A stretch of DNA of 64,000 nucleotides from Pleodorina starrii (GCA_030267565.1 BRXU01000012.1:1734501-1798500), one strand, 5' to 3'. Shown: positions 30,219 to 43,856, counted from the first letter of the stretch. Numbers and translations: made by a program. Notes: generated by a model not told the origin, from the letters alone.

Positions 30219-31885
30219 CTGAGGGGGAGAGAAGGGTGGGAGGAAAGGGGATTTTGGGGGGTTATGGGGTTGAGGGGGGGGAGACGGGGAGCGCAAAGGC
30301 GACGGTGGTTGGGCTGTGTGAGAGGGGGGAAAGGCACGTCGGGCGCGGGGTCAGGAGCCGCGTTGGGTGCGGGAACGGGGACGGCGCCGCAAGGATCCGC
30401 GCCATTCGCGGCTGGCACGGGTAGGGAGACCCAATACGAAGCAATTCGTCGCCGTTGATGCTGGCGAATAGGGGTGGCCAGGTCAATGTCTGAAGGGCCG
30501 TAGGGCAGTACGGCGGCACTTCCGGAGCAAGCCGGGACAGACCGGCGCTGCGAGCACCTTTCCCGCATGCGATCAGCGTCGCGTCCGCATCAGTCGGCGG
30601 GGTTAGGGCCGCGCAAACCTAGCCGAAAGCTGTAAGCAACGCCGTCGCGCAGCTGCACCAGTCGCTTCTCAAACCCAACTAGTTAACCGGACTCTCACCT
30701 GCACGTCTGTGTTGGGTAGCTTAAATGGTAGTGCATAAACCTGCGGGGTTGTCAGGTATACGGCCGATGGGTCAACCGCTTGGGTGACCACACAGCCTGT
30801 GGGTTGCAGCCTACCAAGCTACAGAAACATTATTAAATTACGCACCAGTCATACAAGACCGGAATCAATCTTTTCTTGTATGTTTCAAAAGCTTCATCCG
30901 ACAAGACTGCCATGTTGGCTACAGCAGACAAAGTCTATGCGTCAACTAGCACGGCATACGAGGTACCATCATACTTCCTTTGAGACGGGTTGCGCAGCTG
31001 AGCTAGGCGCCCCTGTGGTCTCGGAGCGTCCGCATGTGGCAGTTTCAGAAATGGGACAGGACTGGCTTGCAGAAGGAATCACACATGCAAATACCAACAC
31101 TTCACATACGTCACAAAAAGGAGTTGCCCCAGTGGCGCTGTACTTCCTGCCTTTCCACAAGTGGTTTTCCGTTGTACTCTGTCCGTTTCGTCCTAAAGTC
31201 CTGTACACTCCTATTTGGATGTGCATAGCCTTTCCGACTTGACGGATACACAGGTTCTGTAGCTCCGGTTGCGTTTCGATGACCCCGGGTGCGGCAAGTG
31301 TGGGCAATCAAGTCGTTGTCGGGGCTCGGGGGCTGTGTGCGGAACTTGGTGACTTGCCTTGGGGCTGGGTAACGATCTCATAACTAGGGTATAATGGCAG
31401 TATGTTTAAGGTTATCTAATATCACCATGCGCTCCGCGTTTGGGGTCGTAAAAGATGTGTTGAGGCAGCCCGTCTCCTCGCAGCCCGTAAAATTCAAATA
31501 AGCTTTTGATATTGGGGCAACGGACATGGCACCCACGCTCCCTGGGCGTCACCGATCGCCCCTTACATGGAGCACCCGTAAAACTTTGCATCATACGACA
31601 TTCCGGCCTTGAATTGGCCTACAAGCCAGGCCTCTTCCTATACAGCTACACAATTATATGGTACTGTCTATGCTCCTTGAGCCATTGCAGCCTAGTAACA
31701 CGCTCTCGGAAAGCAACAGGCAGTGCCGACACGCTCCGACACGAGTTGACCGCTGCGCAACCCTCTTCGAAGCGCCTGGCAAGATTCAATTGAGACATTA
31801 ATTCCTAGTTACCTCAGACGCTTTTATAATTCGCTGCTGATTACCACGCGGCGCCCCCCTGGCAGCAGGGCGCCTCGCCCCACAA
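30219..31885. other. interval between two divergent genes
   Basis: Should contain the missing 5' exon(s) of the MSI4-like gene and both promoters, but no conserved N-terminal segment could be read on the - strand. A short open stretch on the - strand (about 30702-30800, ending at a CAG|GTGAGA donor) is the only exon-like sequence and matches nothing I recognise. Confidence 0.4.
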
Positions 31886-34800
31886 TTGCTGCGCGCCGCG
31901 CTCCTGTGCCCCGTTGCCTCCATCGCGGCAGCGGCCGCCGCCGCCGCCTCCCTACATTCCACCCTCCTCTCCGCGACACACGCACAGGCTCAGGCCTCGG
32001 GAAACTGGGTTGCGCTGCCCGCGGGTCCTTCCCACCTTTGCCACCACCCAGCCGCCCATCAGCACGGCGGCGTCGTCGCCGCCGCCACCACCACCGCTAC
32101 CACCACCGCCAATAACAACAGCAACAACCGCACCACCTCAACCGCTGCCAGGGCGGCCGCTTCCGCGGCGGCGTCTTGGGCGACAGCGGCGCCGTGGAAG
32201 CGGCTCCGCGCCTCCGCGGCGTTCGCGCCGGCGGCGGCTGAGGCTGCGTGGGACGCTATGGACGGCCCTGGCGGCGGCGGCACGCCACCGGCAGCTGCGG
32301 TCGCTTGGTTGGCGGGTGACGCCAATCGTCGGGACTCAGCTGTCCCCAGAGGCGGTGTGGCCTCAGGAGCGGCGCAGGGCACGGAGGTGGCTGGCGCCAT
32401 GGAACCTGCCGGCGGGGTCACCGGTTCCGGAGCCGGTTCGGGGGCGGCCCCGGCCGCAGAGTCGGCACCGGCGGGCGCTGCCGCTGCCGCTGCCGCAAGG
32501 GGCCAGCGACCGGGACAGGCGTGGGGAGGCGGCGGCGGCGCCGGCGGCGCCGGCGCCGGCGGCGGCGAAAAGCGCGCCCGCGACCGCGAGGGGCGGCGCG
32601 GCGGCGCATCCGGGGGCACCAGGTGCGCTGAGGGCCCATCACCCAGAGGGGTTTGGGGCTCTTGACCTACGTGCGGCTGGGGCACGGTTGGGGCTGGAAC
32701 TGCCATTCCTGTGCAACAGCGCGACCACAGCTGCGCAACCACGCAACCTCAGTTATAACCGCACCACCTGTCACCCCGCTCCCGCACGCCATCGCCATTG
32801 CCCGGCAGGTCTTCCTCCTCCTCCGCCGCCCAGGGGGTGCCCTCGCGGCCGACCCACTTCCTGGCGCTGCGCCTGTCTCACGAGCCCTCCGTCACTCAGG
32901 CCATCCAGGGGGTGGGCGCGTGCGGGGTGGAGGGTGGAGGGTGCGGGGTGGAGGGTGGAGGGTGAGGGGTGGAGGGTGGAGGGTGAGGGGTGGAGGGTGG
33001 GCGCGTGCGGGGTGGAGGGTGGGGGGGGTGTGGCGGCCCCTCACGCAGGGATGACGTCACTGCTTTGCGTCACTGAGTTATGACGTCACTGTATTACGTC
33101 ACTGCGTTACGTCACATGTGTTACGTCACTGCGCCCTCTGCCTTCAGAGCGATTGTCCCTGGCTCGCCACGTCAGCCCCTCGTCAACTCCTCATCGTGAA
33201 CCGCCTCCAGTGGGGCCTCCAACGGAGAGCTCCCTCAGCGGGGCGTCCATGCCCCCATCCCTTCCCAACCCTTGCCTTCCCAACCCTTTCCTTCCGTTCC
33301 CTGCCCTCCCACCCTCTCACCCCCCGCTGGCCCACCCCGCCCCTCCACCCCCGCTCCCGCTCCCGCTCCCTCTCCCACTCAGGTTCACGCGGCCCTGCTG
33401 GCCTACCACCCCTCCCTGGAGGACTTTCTGGAGGACCCCGTCAAGGCGCACCTCACACTCATGGTCATGGCGCTGGCCGAAGGACACACCCCGCACCCGC
33501 ACCCGCCACACCCACCGCAGCCTCCACCTCCACATACGGCGGCGGCTCCGCCACCATCGCTGCCATCACCACCACCACCACTGTCGCCGCAGGTCCTGAT
33601 TCCAGATCCAGATCCCGAGCGAATGGTGCCCAAGCGGCGGCGAGTGTCGGCGGCGGATGAGAAGGGCCAGGGCCAGCGGGAGCGTCAGGGCCAGGGGCAG
33701 GGCCAGGGGGCCCAGCGGGAGGGTCAGGGTCAGTCGCTGGAGGCGCAGCGGGGCCGGGAGCTGCCGTGGCGGCTGGTGCGCTGTCTGCAGCTGGTGGCTG
33801 AGCTGCCGGCGGCGCTGGCGGAGGCGGGCGCGGACAGGCGGCTGCGGCTGGGTCTGCGGGGTCTGGGCTCGTTCGGCAGCCGGGTGGGGTGGAGGGCGGG
33901 TGGGTGGGTGGGCGGGTGGATGTGGGATTAGGGTTTTAGGAAGGTGTGTTGCGCCCTGTTGCTTGAGTGGCACCATGCGCCCCGGGCGCTGTGTCCGATG
34001 GGAGCCACAGACCTCGGGCGCATCTGACAGGGGGGGTTGTTCCTTGGCTCGAGGGAGGGGGCTTCGGTCGGCTTCGGTCGGCTTCGGTGCGCCATGCTGC
34101 CTGTCTATACCGGTATGCATTCCCGGCCCGGCCCGGCCGTTCGCGGGCCACCCTCCCGCCCGGTACTTCTTGGCCCCCTTCCACTACACCCCACGCTGCC
34201 GTCCTGACCGCCCACCTTCCCGCCCACCTGACCGTCCCCCGCTGTCGGCTTCCTGATCACGGCCCGCAGGTGCTTTTTCTGCAAGTGAGGCAAGATGACG
34301 GCGGGCCGGAAGGCGGCACCCAGGCGGCTGCGACAGCGCGAGGAGCCCCCGCCTCAGCAGCTGTGGCTCCTCGTCGCCCTGCAATCGCTGACACGGCCAG
34401 CGCGTCCGGTCCCTTCAGTTCCGAGGCGGCGGATGCAGCGCCGGCAGGCGGTGGCGGTGGCGGTGGCGGGGCTGGCTGTGACGAGGCCCGCCGCAAGGGG
34501 GCTGGGGCTGAAGGCGGTGGAGGCGGTGGTGGAGGCGGGGAGGTGGGCTCTGAGCTGCTGAGGCTGCAGCGGGCGGTGGCGGCGCACTTTAGGGAGCTCA
34601 GGTGGGACCCCCTCCCTGGAGCCGGTAGCGTGCACGGCGCGGGGAGCAGCGTCCTGAGGGACGGGGGATCTGAGTCGGCGGTTGGTGGTTGGTGGTTGGG
34701 GGATGGGACGGTTTTGGAGCCAAAGTTGTTTCACAAGTTGACCCCGGGTCCCCTCAAGGTACGGTAAAATGGCGCGAGGAAGTCGCGCCTTGACGTTGTC

Positions 34801-36108
34801 GTACCGCGCTGATGCGCTGATGTGTCCTCCAGGTACGACAAGGAGCCCAACCGGCCCTTCGAACCGCACGTGACCGTCGCAAAGGTGGGATACGCGTCGC
34901 ACTGGGCTCGGCGGTACGGCAGGGGCGGCAAGCATAACAACACCAACAACCGCCGGGGCGGCGATGGCGGCGGCGGCCGCGGCGGCGGCAGCAGCAGGGC
35001 TGGCGGCGATAACGGCAACGACGACGGACGCAGTAGCGTCAAGGGCGAGATTGCGGGTGTTGGTGCGATGGGTTCTGCGGTGGGAGAGGCAGCGCCGGCG
35101 GAAAGCGATGCCGCTGGCGCTGCGGCGGTGCCCGGGGCGCCTGCCACCACCACCACCACCACCACCAAGGAGGTGGGGGCGAATGCAGGGGGCGTCGGGG
35201 GCGTCGCCGAGGCGGCGGCGGCATCCGCCGCCGCCGCCGCCAGCGTTGCTCCGGTCACCGACGAGTACGGCAACCGTAACATCGATGTGGCTCCGGCGAC
35301 TTTAAACCAACTGACGCCGTCATCCCAGCGGCGACAGCAGGAGCGGCCGCCGCCGCAGCCGCCGCCGCCGCCGCAGCCGCAGCAGGAGGACAGGCCGCTT
35401 CGGAGCATTCCCCTGGAGGCGTATGCGGCGCATCTGGACATTGACGCGGGTGAGGAACCCTGGGGGGCGTGGGGGTGGGGGCGTGGAGGTGGGGGTGGGT
35501 GTAAATGTGGATTAGGGCCGCGGCACGGGGCCAAGACGGCAGCAGGGACGTCTGAGGTGCCCCGGGGCTCCTCCACCTCCGTTCGCCGCCCCCTTGCTGC
35601 TGTGATATCATTATCTGCTAGCAAGTGAAGCGTTCCCAGCCTTCCACCAAAGCCCATACCACCACCGACTCCTCATTACCTCTCATCTCATCTCCCCTCC
35701 TCTCCTCTCCTCTCGTCAGGTCATGTGGTGGTTGATCGGGTGCAGCTGTGCGCCATGAGCGGCCGGCAACCCGGACAGTACTTCCGAGTGCTGGCGGAGG
35801 TGATGCTGGACGGCGGTGGCGGCGGCGCCGACAGCACCGCGTACGACAGCGGTGGTGGCGGCGGCGGCGGGGCCGATAGGCGCGGCGGGCCGCCAGCGGC
35901 GCCCTCGGCGCTGCGCGCCCACCCTCAACTGCATCCGGCGGTGTGGCTGTCGGAGGAGGCGATGGCGCTGCGGGGTGCTGCGGCCGCGGCGGCGCCGCCG
36001 CCGGCGGGGAGTGCTGCGGCCGCACCCGCCGCCGGCGGCAGCGGCGACGAGGGCACGGCGGCGGAGCAGCCCCCGCGGCGGCGGTCGCCGGGGCGCGTCA
36101 TCGTTTAG
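31886..36108 (+). CDS. 2H phosphoesterase, AKAP7/LigT-like, with low-complexity expansions
   Basis: Exons 31886-32622 (5' limit uncertain), 32809-32911, 33383-33883, 34270-34601, 34833-35449, 35720-36108; all joins keep frame. After an Ala/Gly-rich N-terminus come 'RPTHFLALRL', then the first catalytic motif HLTL (33449-33460), 'LRLGLRGLGSFGSRVLFLQV' across an intron, the second motif HVTV (34867-34878, 'FEPHVTVAKV'), and 'VVDRVQLCAMSG' in the last exon. The two HxTx motifs supply the four catalytic residues of 2H enzymes that cleave cyclic or 2'-5' phosphodiesters on RNA or nucleotides. Long Pro, Gly, Gln and Ala inserts separate the core strands. The first in-frame ATG is at 32258; the frame is open back to 31841, so an upstream exon may carry the start. 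Confidence 0.82.
32925..33030. repeat. GGTGGAGGGT minisatellite in intron 2 of the 2H gene
   Basis: Repeats of GGGGTGGAGGGTGGAGGGTG with A/C variants. Confidence 0.85.
33050..33133. promoter_or_regulatory. cluster of CRE-like TGACGTCA / TTACGTCACTG repeats
   Basis: Six CGTCAC cores in 80 bases, two of them full palindromic TGACGTCA (33052-33059, 33081-33088), the others TTGCGTCACTG or TTACGTCAC, in the same orientation. TGACGTCA is the classical bZIP (CREB/TGA-type) site. It sits in the intron 32912-33382; a regulatory role is inference. Confidence 0.5.
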
Positions 36109-39100
36109 GGAAGGGAGGGAGGGAGGGAGGATCTTCGAGCAAACGATCCGCACTTGCTGACGGCAGCTAGGCTGTGTTGGCCCTCCCCCTTTGGGTGCGG
36201 TGGGTGGCCCGCACGGTTGTTGCACTGCGCTGTTGTGTTGTGTTGTTGCGCTGTGATGTTGGGCCGGTGTTGTGGGCTGGTGTTGCGCTGTCGTGTTGTG
36301 TTGTTGCGGGGGGGGGCGGCTGTGATGCCCGTGTCGCTTGGGATCTGGGGCTTGGTGGGTGGGTGGGTACTTGTTCCTCCGTAATGACACGCGACGTGCT
36401 GGCGACCATGACGCACAGCGGGGAGTGCCATGAGTGTGGGGGGAGCCGGCCATTGCTGGGCTGGGAGGGGTGAGAGGGAGGCGGGGGAAAGGGCAGTGCG
36501 TGCTGTCAGCGGCTCAGTGCAGTGTTGTGGGTGGGGAGGGGCACCCCAGCTCCCCAGACGTGTTGTGACAGGCTGGGGGCTTCAGGGAATTGTTGGGTCG
36601 TGAGTCCCAGCACACGGTGGCGCTTTGGGCTGCGGCGACAAGCGCGCCCGCGCGGCCAGGGCGGTGTAACGTGCCGGGAATCGCCCTGCATCGGGTGCCG
36701 TACATGAGGGTTGCGTATCAGTTTGGACGATGGGCCTGAAACACACCGGGCAACGAGGCCGAGGGGTCTCGGCCGCCCTCTGAAGAGGCGCACCGCCGCA
36801 CACATAGACACACACATACCAGAGTGGCCCACGCTTTACACCCGAGGGGACCACCGAGCCGAGGAGCGCTGCTGCAGTCCGCGGTCCTGACACACACACG
36901 GTAGTCACAGCCAACGCCCCAACCGCGGAGGCCTCACGGTGGCCATCCACGCGACCATAGAGGCGACAGAGCACAACCCGGAACAGCTACCCGGGGGTAT
37001 TCGGTACTCGATATTCGGGGGGTGCTGCCGCCCAGCCTGAGCCTGAGCCTGAGGTCCGAATGTTGTCCAATACGGTAACGTCAAAGCCTGGGTCCGTCCA
37101 GGCGGATGCCAACCCCAGCTGCCCGCCGATAGGAGGCTGGCGCCGCCGATTCGATAGACACACAAAACCGCAAACCGCAGACCCAAACGACAGCAGCGCC
37201 CATCCGGGACAACTGAAGGATGATCATTGCACCACACAGCCGTCAAATCATGTTGTCGTACACGTTCACGTACATGCCGTGACACGTCCTTTTCCGCAAT
37301 CCGGGCCGGTGAGTGCCCTCTCCATTCGGCAGGTCTGGGCCCCACAGCCCCGGCCCGGTGTTACAACTCTCGAGCACGTCAACTTGGCGGAAGTTGGGAG
37401 TCGAGTCACGTCGTGCAAAATCAACTCGTCTTGGAGCGTCAACAAACGCAGCAATGCCCCGCAATGCCCAATGCCGGGACGGCTGGTCAGCCCCGCGCTC
37501 TCTGGCTGGCCCGCCGCATCGTCAAGTCGCGAAGCAAGTGGACGAGGCAGAGCGGGAGTTCAACTCACTCGGGGGATGAAAAGAGAAGATATACCACGGG
37601 GACGAAGACGGCGTTGGCGGACGGGCGGGGAGTTCCACTCACCCACTCACCCGGGGGAGCAGCATCACTTTCATTCATCGCGGGCCGAATCGGATCGGAC
37701 CCGCCATCCGCACGCCGCACCTTTACAAACAAACAGACAGACAGGCAGACGCGGTCATCGAGCCGCGCGGCTGACCTGCAACCACTCACATGCCATACCA
37801 TGTCAACGCGCGGATCGGATACCGTATAGCTTATATAGCGTCAAATGAACCAAGAATGGCATCCCGCCCCTTTTTCTGCGGCTGCCTTGTTCCCATCCAA
37901 CCTCAAATCTGTTGAGCGCGCCTTCATTTGTCGCCAGCTCCCACCCCGTGGCTTGGCACCGACCATGGCGAGCTCAAGAAAGACCGGTACGTTCCCTGGC
38001 GGTATACGATAACGAAGTGTTTCAGCCGATTATGGATGGGGCTTATTATGGGGGTTATCCACGGTTAGGCCGGAGCCTGTATGGGGAAGGGGGCGCAGAA
38101 CGGTGACACCTGCGGACACCTTCCCCGAGGCGACAAGTCGCACCCTTCTCCACCCAGGGGACACGTTCCGTCACTGTGCCCACTGTCACAAGAACCACGC
38201 ACGCGCCGCGGCTCACGACGGCAACGGCGCAAATGCCTACCGGTGTGTCAAATCTACCGGTATGCCTAGGGCTATTCAGCCACAGGGGCTGCTGCAACAC
38301 CCAAACAGAGCCACACGGGGCGAGCACGAGCTCAATAAAAGTCCTCGACAGCTCGCCCACCCGCTCACCCACCCACCCACCCACGCACGCACGCACCCGC
38401 TCACCCACCCACCCAAACAGAAACGCCGCGAACCAACCCGCACACACATGTCCCTCCTCTGCCCACTCCGCCGCTCGCGTCCTCTCTTGCAGACGTAACC
38501 AGACCAGACCAGACCAGTCCAAATGTATCTATAGTGGCTGGCCGGCGCGGGTGCGGGGTGCTCCCCTCCCCTCCCCTCACCCCCCCAGGAGGGTGCCCTG
38601 CACGGGCCCCCAACGCCCGCGCGCGGCGCACGGGACGCCTGGCCGTGCGGCTGCGGCGATCCACCAGCGGCCGCCCTCAACAGCGGCCGCCCCGACACCT
38701 CCTCGCGTGTGTGCCGGGACCGTAGCAACCAAGCCGCCTACGCCTTGGCCTATCGGCAAGTCACCAACAGCCGCCCAACATCATCACTCAGGCACACCAC
38801 GCCCCCCCTGCCCTTGTTCTAATCGTCCCCTGCGTCCTGCGGGTGCAACACACGGTAGCGCGTGTGCGGTTCGATGGCGCAAAAGAATATGACATGGCTG
38901 CCACACGTGCGCGCTCGCGCACGCCAACTCGTCTGCGCCCCTCCCCCTGCCTAAGCCAGGCCCTTCAAGTCTTCAAGGCCCACCAACCCCAAGTCAAGCC
39001 TCGTGCAAGTCCCATATTCTCTTCCGCTCGCAACCCCATCCGTTCATCATCTCTTCGCCTTTTCGCCTTTTCGCCATTCCGCCTCGTAGCCCGGAGCGCG

Positions 39101-39571
39101 CCACGAGCCACGAGCCAGCTACGCTCGACCCATCCTCCCTCCCTCCCTCCCTCCGTTCTATACAACCCTCGCCCGAGTCGCACGGGCTCACGCCCTCATG
39201 CCGGCTCCAAGCTTGCCTCATCCTTCCCTGATCCCACCTGGGCCCACTCAGCTATCGTCACCCAAGCAGAGCCCCGCAACGCCCGCCCCCGCCCCCCGCC
39301 CCCGCCCGCCACAGCGTCCCTCGATGCCCCCATCCCACCCCACCCCATCCCACTGCACCAACACCAGGCCCCAGCGCCCACAAATTGTATAAAACACAAC
39401 CGCCCGCTAAATTGTATAAAACACAACCGCCCGCACACACGTCCGCAACCCGGCCGGACCAACGGGGGCACCAACGGAGGCCGGGTGCCGTCGAAGCCCG
39501 TGGCTCCGTGCCCCGGGTCGGGTCGGCTCAGCGGCGGGCCGCTGGTCAAGTGAAAGCAGCACACATACCGC

Positions 39572-39602
<31 letters not shown>

Positions 39603-40442
39603 CATACATACGCACGCTTCCGTCTGGTTCCGGAGCTGCTCCACAAACGGGTTGCAGAGGCAGAGGGCCTCGCGCAGACGGCAGACTGCAGTCGCCGCGC
39701 CGCGGAAACCGACCGTTGCTGCGGTGGGAGGAGTGCGGGTGCGGGTGTGGATACGACCGCATCCGCCCGATTCCGCTTGGCCGCGTGCGTGCATCTCAGC
39801 CCCGTTTCCAAAACAAAGCCCCGTTTTCAAAATAAAGCCCCGTTTTCAAAACAAAGCCCCGTTTCCAATAAAGCCCTGTTTCAAGAAAGCAAAGAAGCCA
39901 GATGGGACCCCCCAAACAGCAAAGCAAAGTTCACATAGCAAGGATCGTCCCGAGGGCGCGTTGCCGCAATAAACAAACCAAGAGCTGGAAGCGAGACGGC
40001 GGTCGCAACGCCGGCCCCTCCCCTCCCCCCGCGTCTTGCCTCGCCTCACCTCACCTCGCGCGGTCCAGTACAGCACGTTACCCCCCATCCCCATCCCCAA
40101 GGGGGTTCCATCCCTCGGGGTCGTGGCCCCTGCCCATGCCCGTGCACTTTGCATGGCCACCCACTTTGTTGAGCAAGGCCCCCTTCCTTCTTTCCTTGCA
40201 TATTGCATACCCCTCCCTTCCTTGCACTGCATCCCTCTCTCTCTCTCTCTCTCGCTGCAACCTACACGTATACATTATGACACGCCTGCAAGCGCGCAGC
40301 TGCGCGCACATATCGACCTACCGGTACATACCTCATGGCTTTGCGTACCCAGCACACACATACACACGCACACGCACACACAGGAGCCGCGCTTTGTTGT
40401 CGCTTCAGCAGTGTTACGATCCAGGGCTTCCCCATCCCCCTT
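36109..40442. other. intergenic region between convergent genes
   Basis: No conserved coding sequence found on either strand. Contents seen: a GTTGTGTTGTTGCG-type repeat (36220-36310), copies of intron modules A (37577) and B (38049), a 26-base direct duplication with AAATTGTATAAAACACAACC (39383-39440), an (ACAT)n run (39568-39612), five tandem copies of a ~20-base unit with AAAGCCCCGTTTTCAAAA (39795-39885), and (CT)n at 40228-40254. Confidence 0.5.
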
Positions 40443-40558
40443 CTACTCTCCCTTTCCGTTGTTATTGCCACCCCCCGCCGCCGCGGCGGCGCTTTCCCCC
40501 GCAAGCAGGCGCCCGGCTTCCTGCCGCAGCTCGTCCAACCGAACACCGTTGAGCTTCA

Positions 40559-40601
<43 letters not shown>

Positions 40602-43600
40602 GCAGCAGCACACAAGTGCACGAGTGTCATCATCATCATCATCAGCAGCAGCAGCAGCAGCAACAGCAGCGGCATCAGCAAGGGAGCGTTCGCTGTTGTA
40701 ACAGCAGCCGCACCCGCTGTTGAAGTAGTATCACCGGCAGCTGCGATCGGCCCCCCGTAAACGGACAGGGGATCGGCGGCACGCCTGACCAACTTGGCCA
40801 CACCCAGCGCCGTCCATGCCCTGCCCTGCCCTGCCCGGCCCTCCCCTCCCCGGCCCATAAATACAGTGCAATGCTTCACACTCCCAGACCCCGCCCCGGC
40901 GCGCAGACGCCGGCCCAGGTCCCCCTCCCCCACCCACCCCCGCCCCTCACCTCCTGCCAGCCGTCGCAGGCCATGCGGTTGGGATTCCGCTGCCTCAGCA
41001 CCGCCAGTGCCAGGCTGCTCACGGAACGGAACCCGCCGAACGCGCACTCGATGCGGCCTGGGTGGAGGAGGAGGAGGAGGAGGAGGGGGAGGGCGAGGTG
41101 GAGGGGGAGGGCACGACGTGAGTGAAAGGGCCGACCTTAAGACTTTTTAATGCGGGGCAGTGCGGGTGGGGAGGTTGTCAAGAGAGCCAGCCGTCAAGAC
41201 GTGCGATGTGGCAGGCAGGTCAGCCACAATCCTATGGGGGCATCTGCACGCCATGTTGTTGCAGTGGCCCCGCACTCCCTCCCTCCCGTGCTGTGGTTCA
41301 GACGGGCGCTCCTGCCGCTGCTGCTGCTGCTGCAGGCCTGCTGCTGCTGCAGGTAGGCGGGCAGGCGGGTAGGGTAGAGTGGACCACACCGCACGGACCA
41401 CACCGCAGGAGCAACGTCTTCCTTCCCCTCCTGCTCTCGATCAGATCCCGTTCACGCGGTCGGTCTCGGACTCGGTCTCGTGCTTGTGACAAACAACGGG
41501 CAAGGCTGCTATGCACAGCTACGGCTGCTGTGGCGCCACGGCTGCGCCGCTACTCACCATCCGCATGCACCGTTACGTCCACCGTGTCCTGATTCCCAAC
41601 CAGCAGCTGGTGCAGCCCCGGCGGGATGAGATTGAAGCGAATCACATCCGCCAGAGTGGAGCTGGTGCGAGTGCGCTGACGAGGCCGCCCGGCCTTGGTC
41701 GCGCCCGCAGCCTCGCGCGCCGCCGCCGCGGCGGCGGCGCGCTGCGCCGCCTTGCTCGGCGGCGGCGGAGCCGGCGCCGCCGGCGGGGCGGCGGCAGCGG
41801 CAGCGGCGGCGGTTCCTCCTCCCGCGGCGGCGCCGCTGGTGCTGGTGGGCATGGAGGCCGCCCGGACGAGGCGGGAGACGCTCACGGGGGGGGCAGGGCC
41901 GCGTCCCTGGGCCGAGAGACAGGCGGGAGGGAGGGAGGGAGGGACGGGAGTGCGCCATGTGGCATGTGCCATGTGAGCAAGGTTGGGCGGTAAGGGGAAA
42001 CGTCAAATGGACTCCAGGGCCCGAGGACCCGGGGGAAACGTAGCCGGGCGCGCGATCTCGCGCGCGGGAAGGGACGGACGCGGGGGCATTGGAAGGAAGG
42101 ACAGCAATGGCCCTCCCTCCAACCCGGCTGGCTGGCTGCACAGCGCGCACCTGCACACGGCGTCGCCTCAAGACCTGACGCACGCGTGCTCGGCACCTGC
42201 CCCCTTCCCCAATGCAGGGCTCGGTTGCGAGGGGCGCAGGGTGGTAATAAACGCGCTGGGGAATCGCACACGCGGGGTGGGCCCACGCGGGTTGCGCACG
42301 CGCACGTCGGCGATGCCTGGCTCGACCCATGTCGCCAGCTGGCACCCTCCCTCCCTCCCTCCCGTCCGCCCGCCCTCGGGGTCATCGCGCCATCGTCATA
42401 TCAACGCCCCCCGGGCCACGCAGGCAACCCGGGGTCATTTGCCCTCGGGGCCGCCGTATGCCAACAGACCGACCAGACCGACATGCAGCCTGTCCTGGCG
42501 GCGACCCGCCTTGCACATGTGTGTGTATGTGTGTGTGCGAACGACCAGCCAGCGTGTATCTGGGTCCATATCATGGTCTAGGTCCACTGCCGTTGTTGGG
42601 CCTGGCCCCCCTTCCCATTCACACGACGCAGACCCCCCCCCCGTCGTCAATCCACCGCTTGCCCTGAACCACGGGGGCCCGTCGACCCCCCATGGGTTGC
42701 ACCTCCCGTCGCCACCGCGCCGACGACTCCAAAACACATTACAAACGACCCACCACCGGCCATGTCTCCATCTCGTCTTGCAAGCTTGCGCCGCCGGTGC
42801 AGGCGCTGGCCTGAGGCTCCTCCACTTTGACGCTCATCACCTCCTCCCACGCCCAGTCCGCGAGACCTGCCGCCGCGGCGCCGCCGCCCGCATCCGGCTC
42901 GCACCCCCCGCCGCCGTCCGGCGGCACCACCTGCTGCTGCTGCTGCTGCGGCGGCGGCGGCGCGTCCAGCTGCGACAGCCCGGTGCCGCTGCCGGCGCCG
43001 CCTGGCAGTTGCTGCTGGTGCCATCGCAGGTCCGGGTGGGTGAGTCCGCGCGGGTTGTCGGGACCAGGCTGCGGCGCCAGCGGGTGGGGCTGGGGGTGAG
43101 ACTGCGGCGGTTGGCGGGCCGAGTGCGCCTGTGGCTGCAGCTGCGACTGGGACTGTGGCGCCCGATCCGCCGGGTACTGCTGCAGCGCCTGGGGGTGCTG
43201 CGAGTGCTGCGAATGGACAGGGGACAGGTCGGTGGGCGACACCCGGCTGCACGGGGCGCCGGGCAGGGCCTCCGGCACCGCGGCCGCCGCTGGCGGTTGG
43301 ACGCTGCTGTGTTGGTGCGGGTGCTGGGGCGCGGGCTGGAGCCGCGGCGCCTGTCCCGAGAGGCTCCTGGACAGGTGGGTGGGGGTCTGGGGCTGGCCTT
43401 GCGCCTGTGGGCTGTCGAAGAGGTACTGTTGCTGCTGTTGTTGTTGGTGCTGTTGCTGTCGGTGCTGTAGCAGCATTTGCTGCTGTTGTTGGTACTGTTG
43501 TTGCTGCTGGTGCTGGTGCAGCGTGAACACGTCTGGGTTCATTCTGGTGAAGTTCCCGCTGCTCAGGCTGTGCGGCTGGCTCAGGCTGTGCGGCTGGCTG

Positions 43601-43824
43601 ACGACGCCGGAGGCAACCCTGCTCAGGTGGTGCTGCTGCGGCTGCTGCGGCTGCTGCGGCTGCTGCGGGCCCGCCGAACCGCCGCCGCCGTCCGTCGCCG
43701 TAACTTGGGGCGAGGAGCGCCGCAGCAGCTTCATCGGCGCCACCGCAACCCCGAAGCCACCCCGCCCGTCGCCCACACCCACACCGCCGCCCGCAGCCAT
43801 CCCGTATGTGATTTCCTCCACACA

Positions 43825-43856
<32 letters not shown>

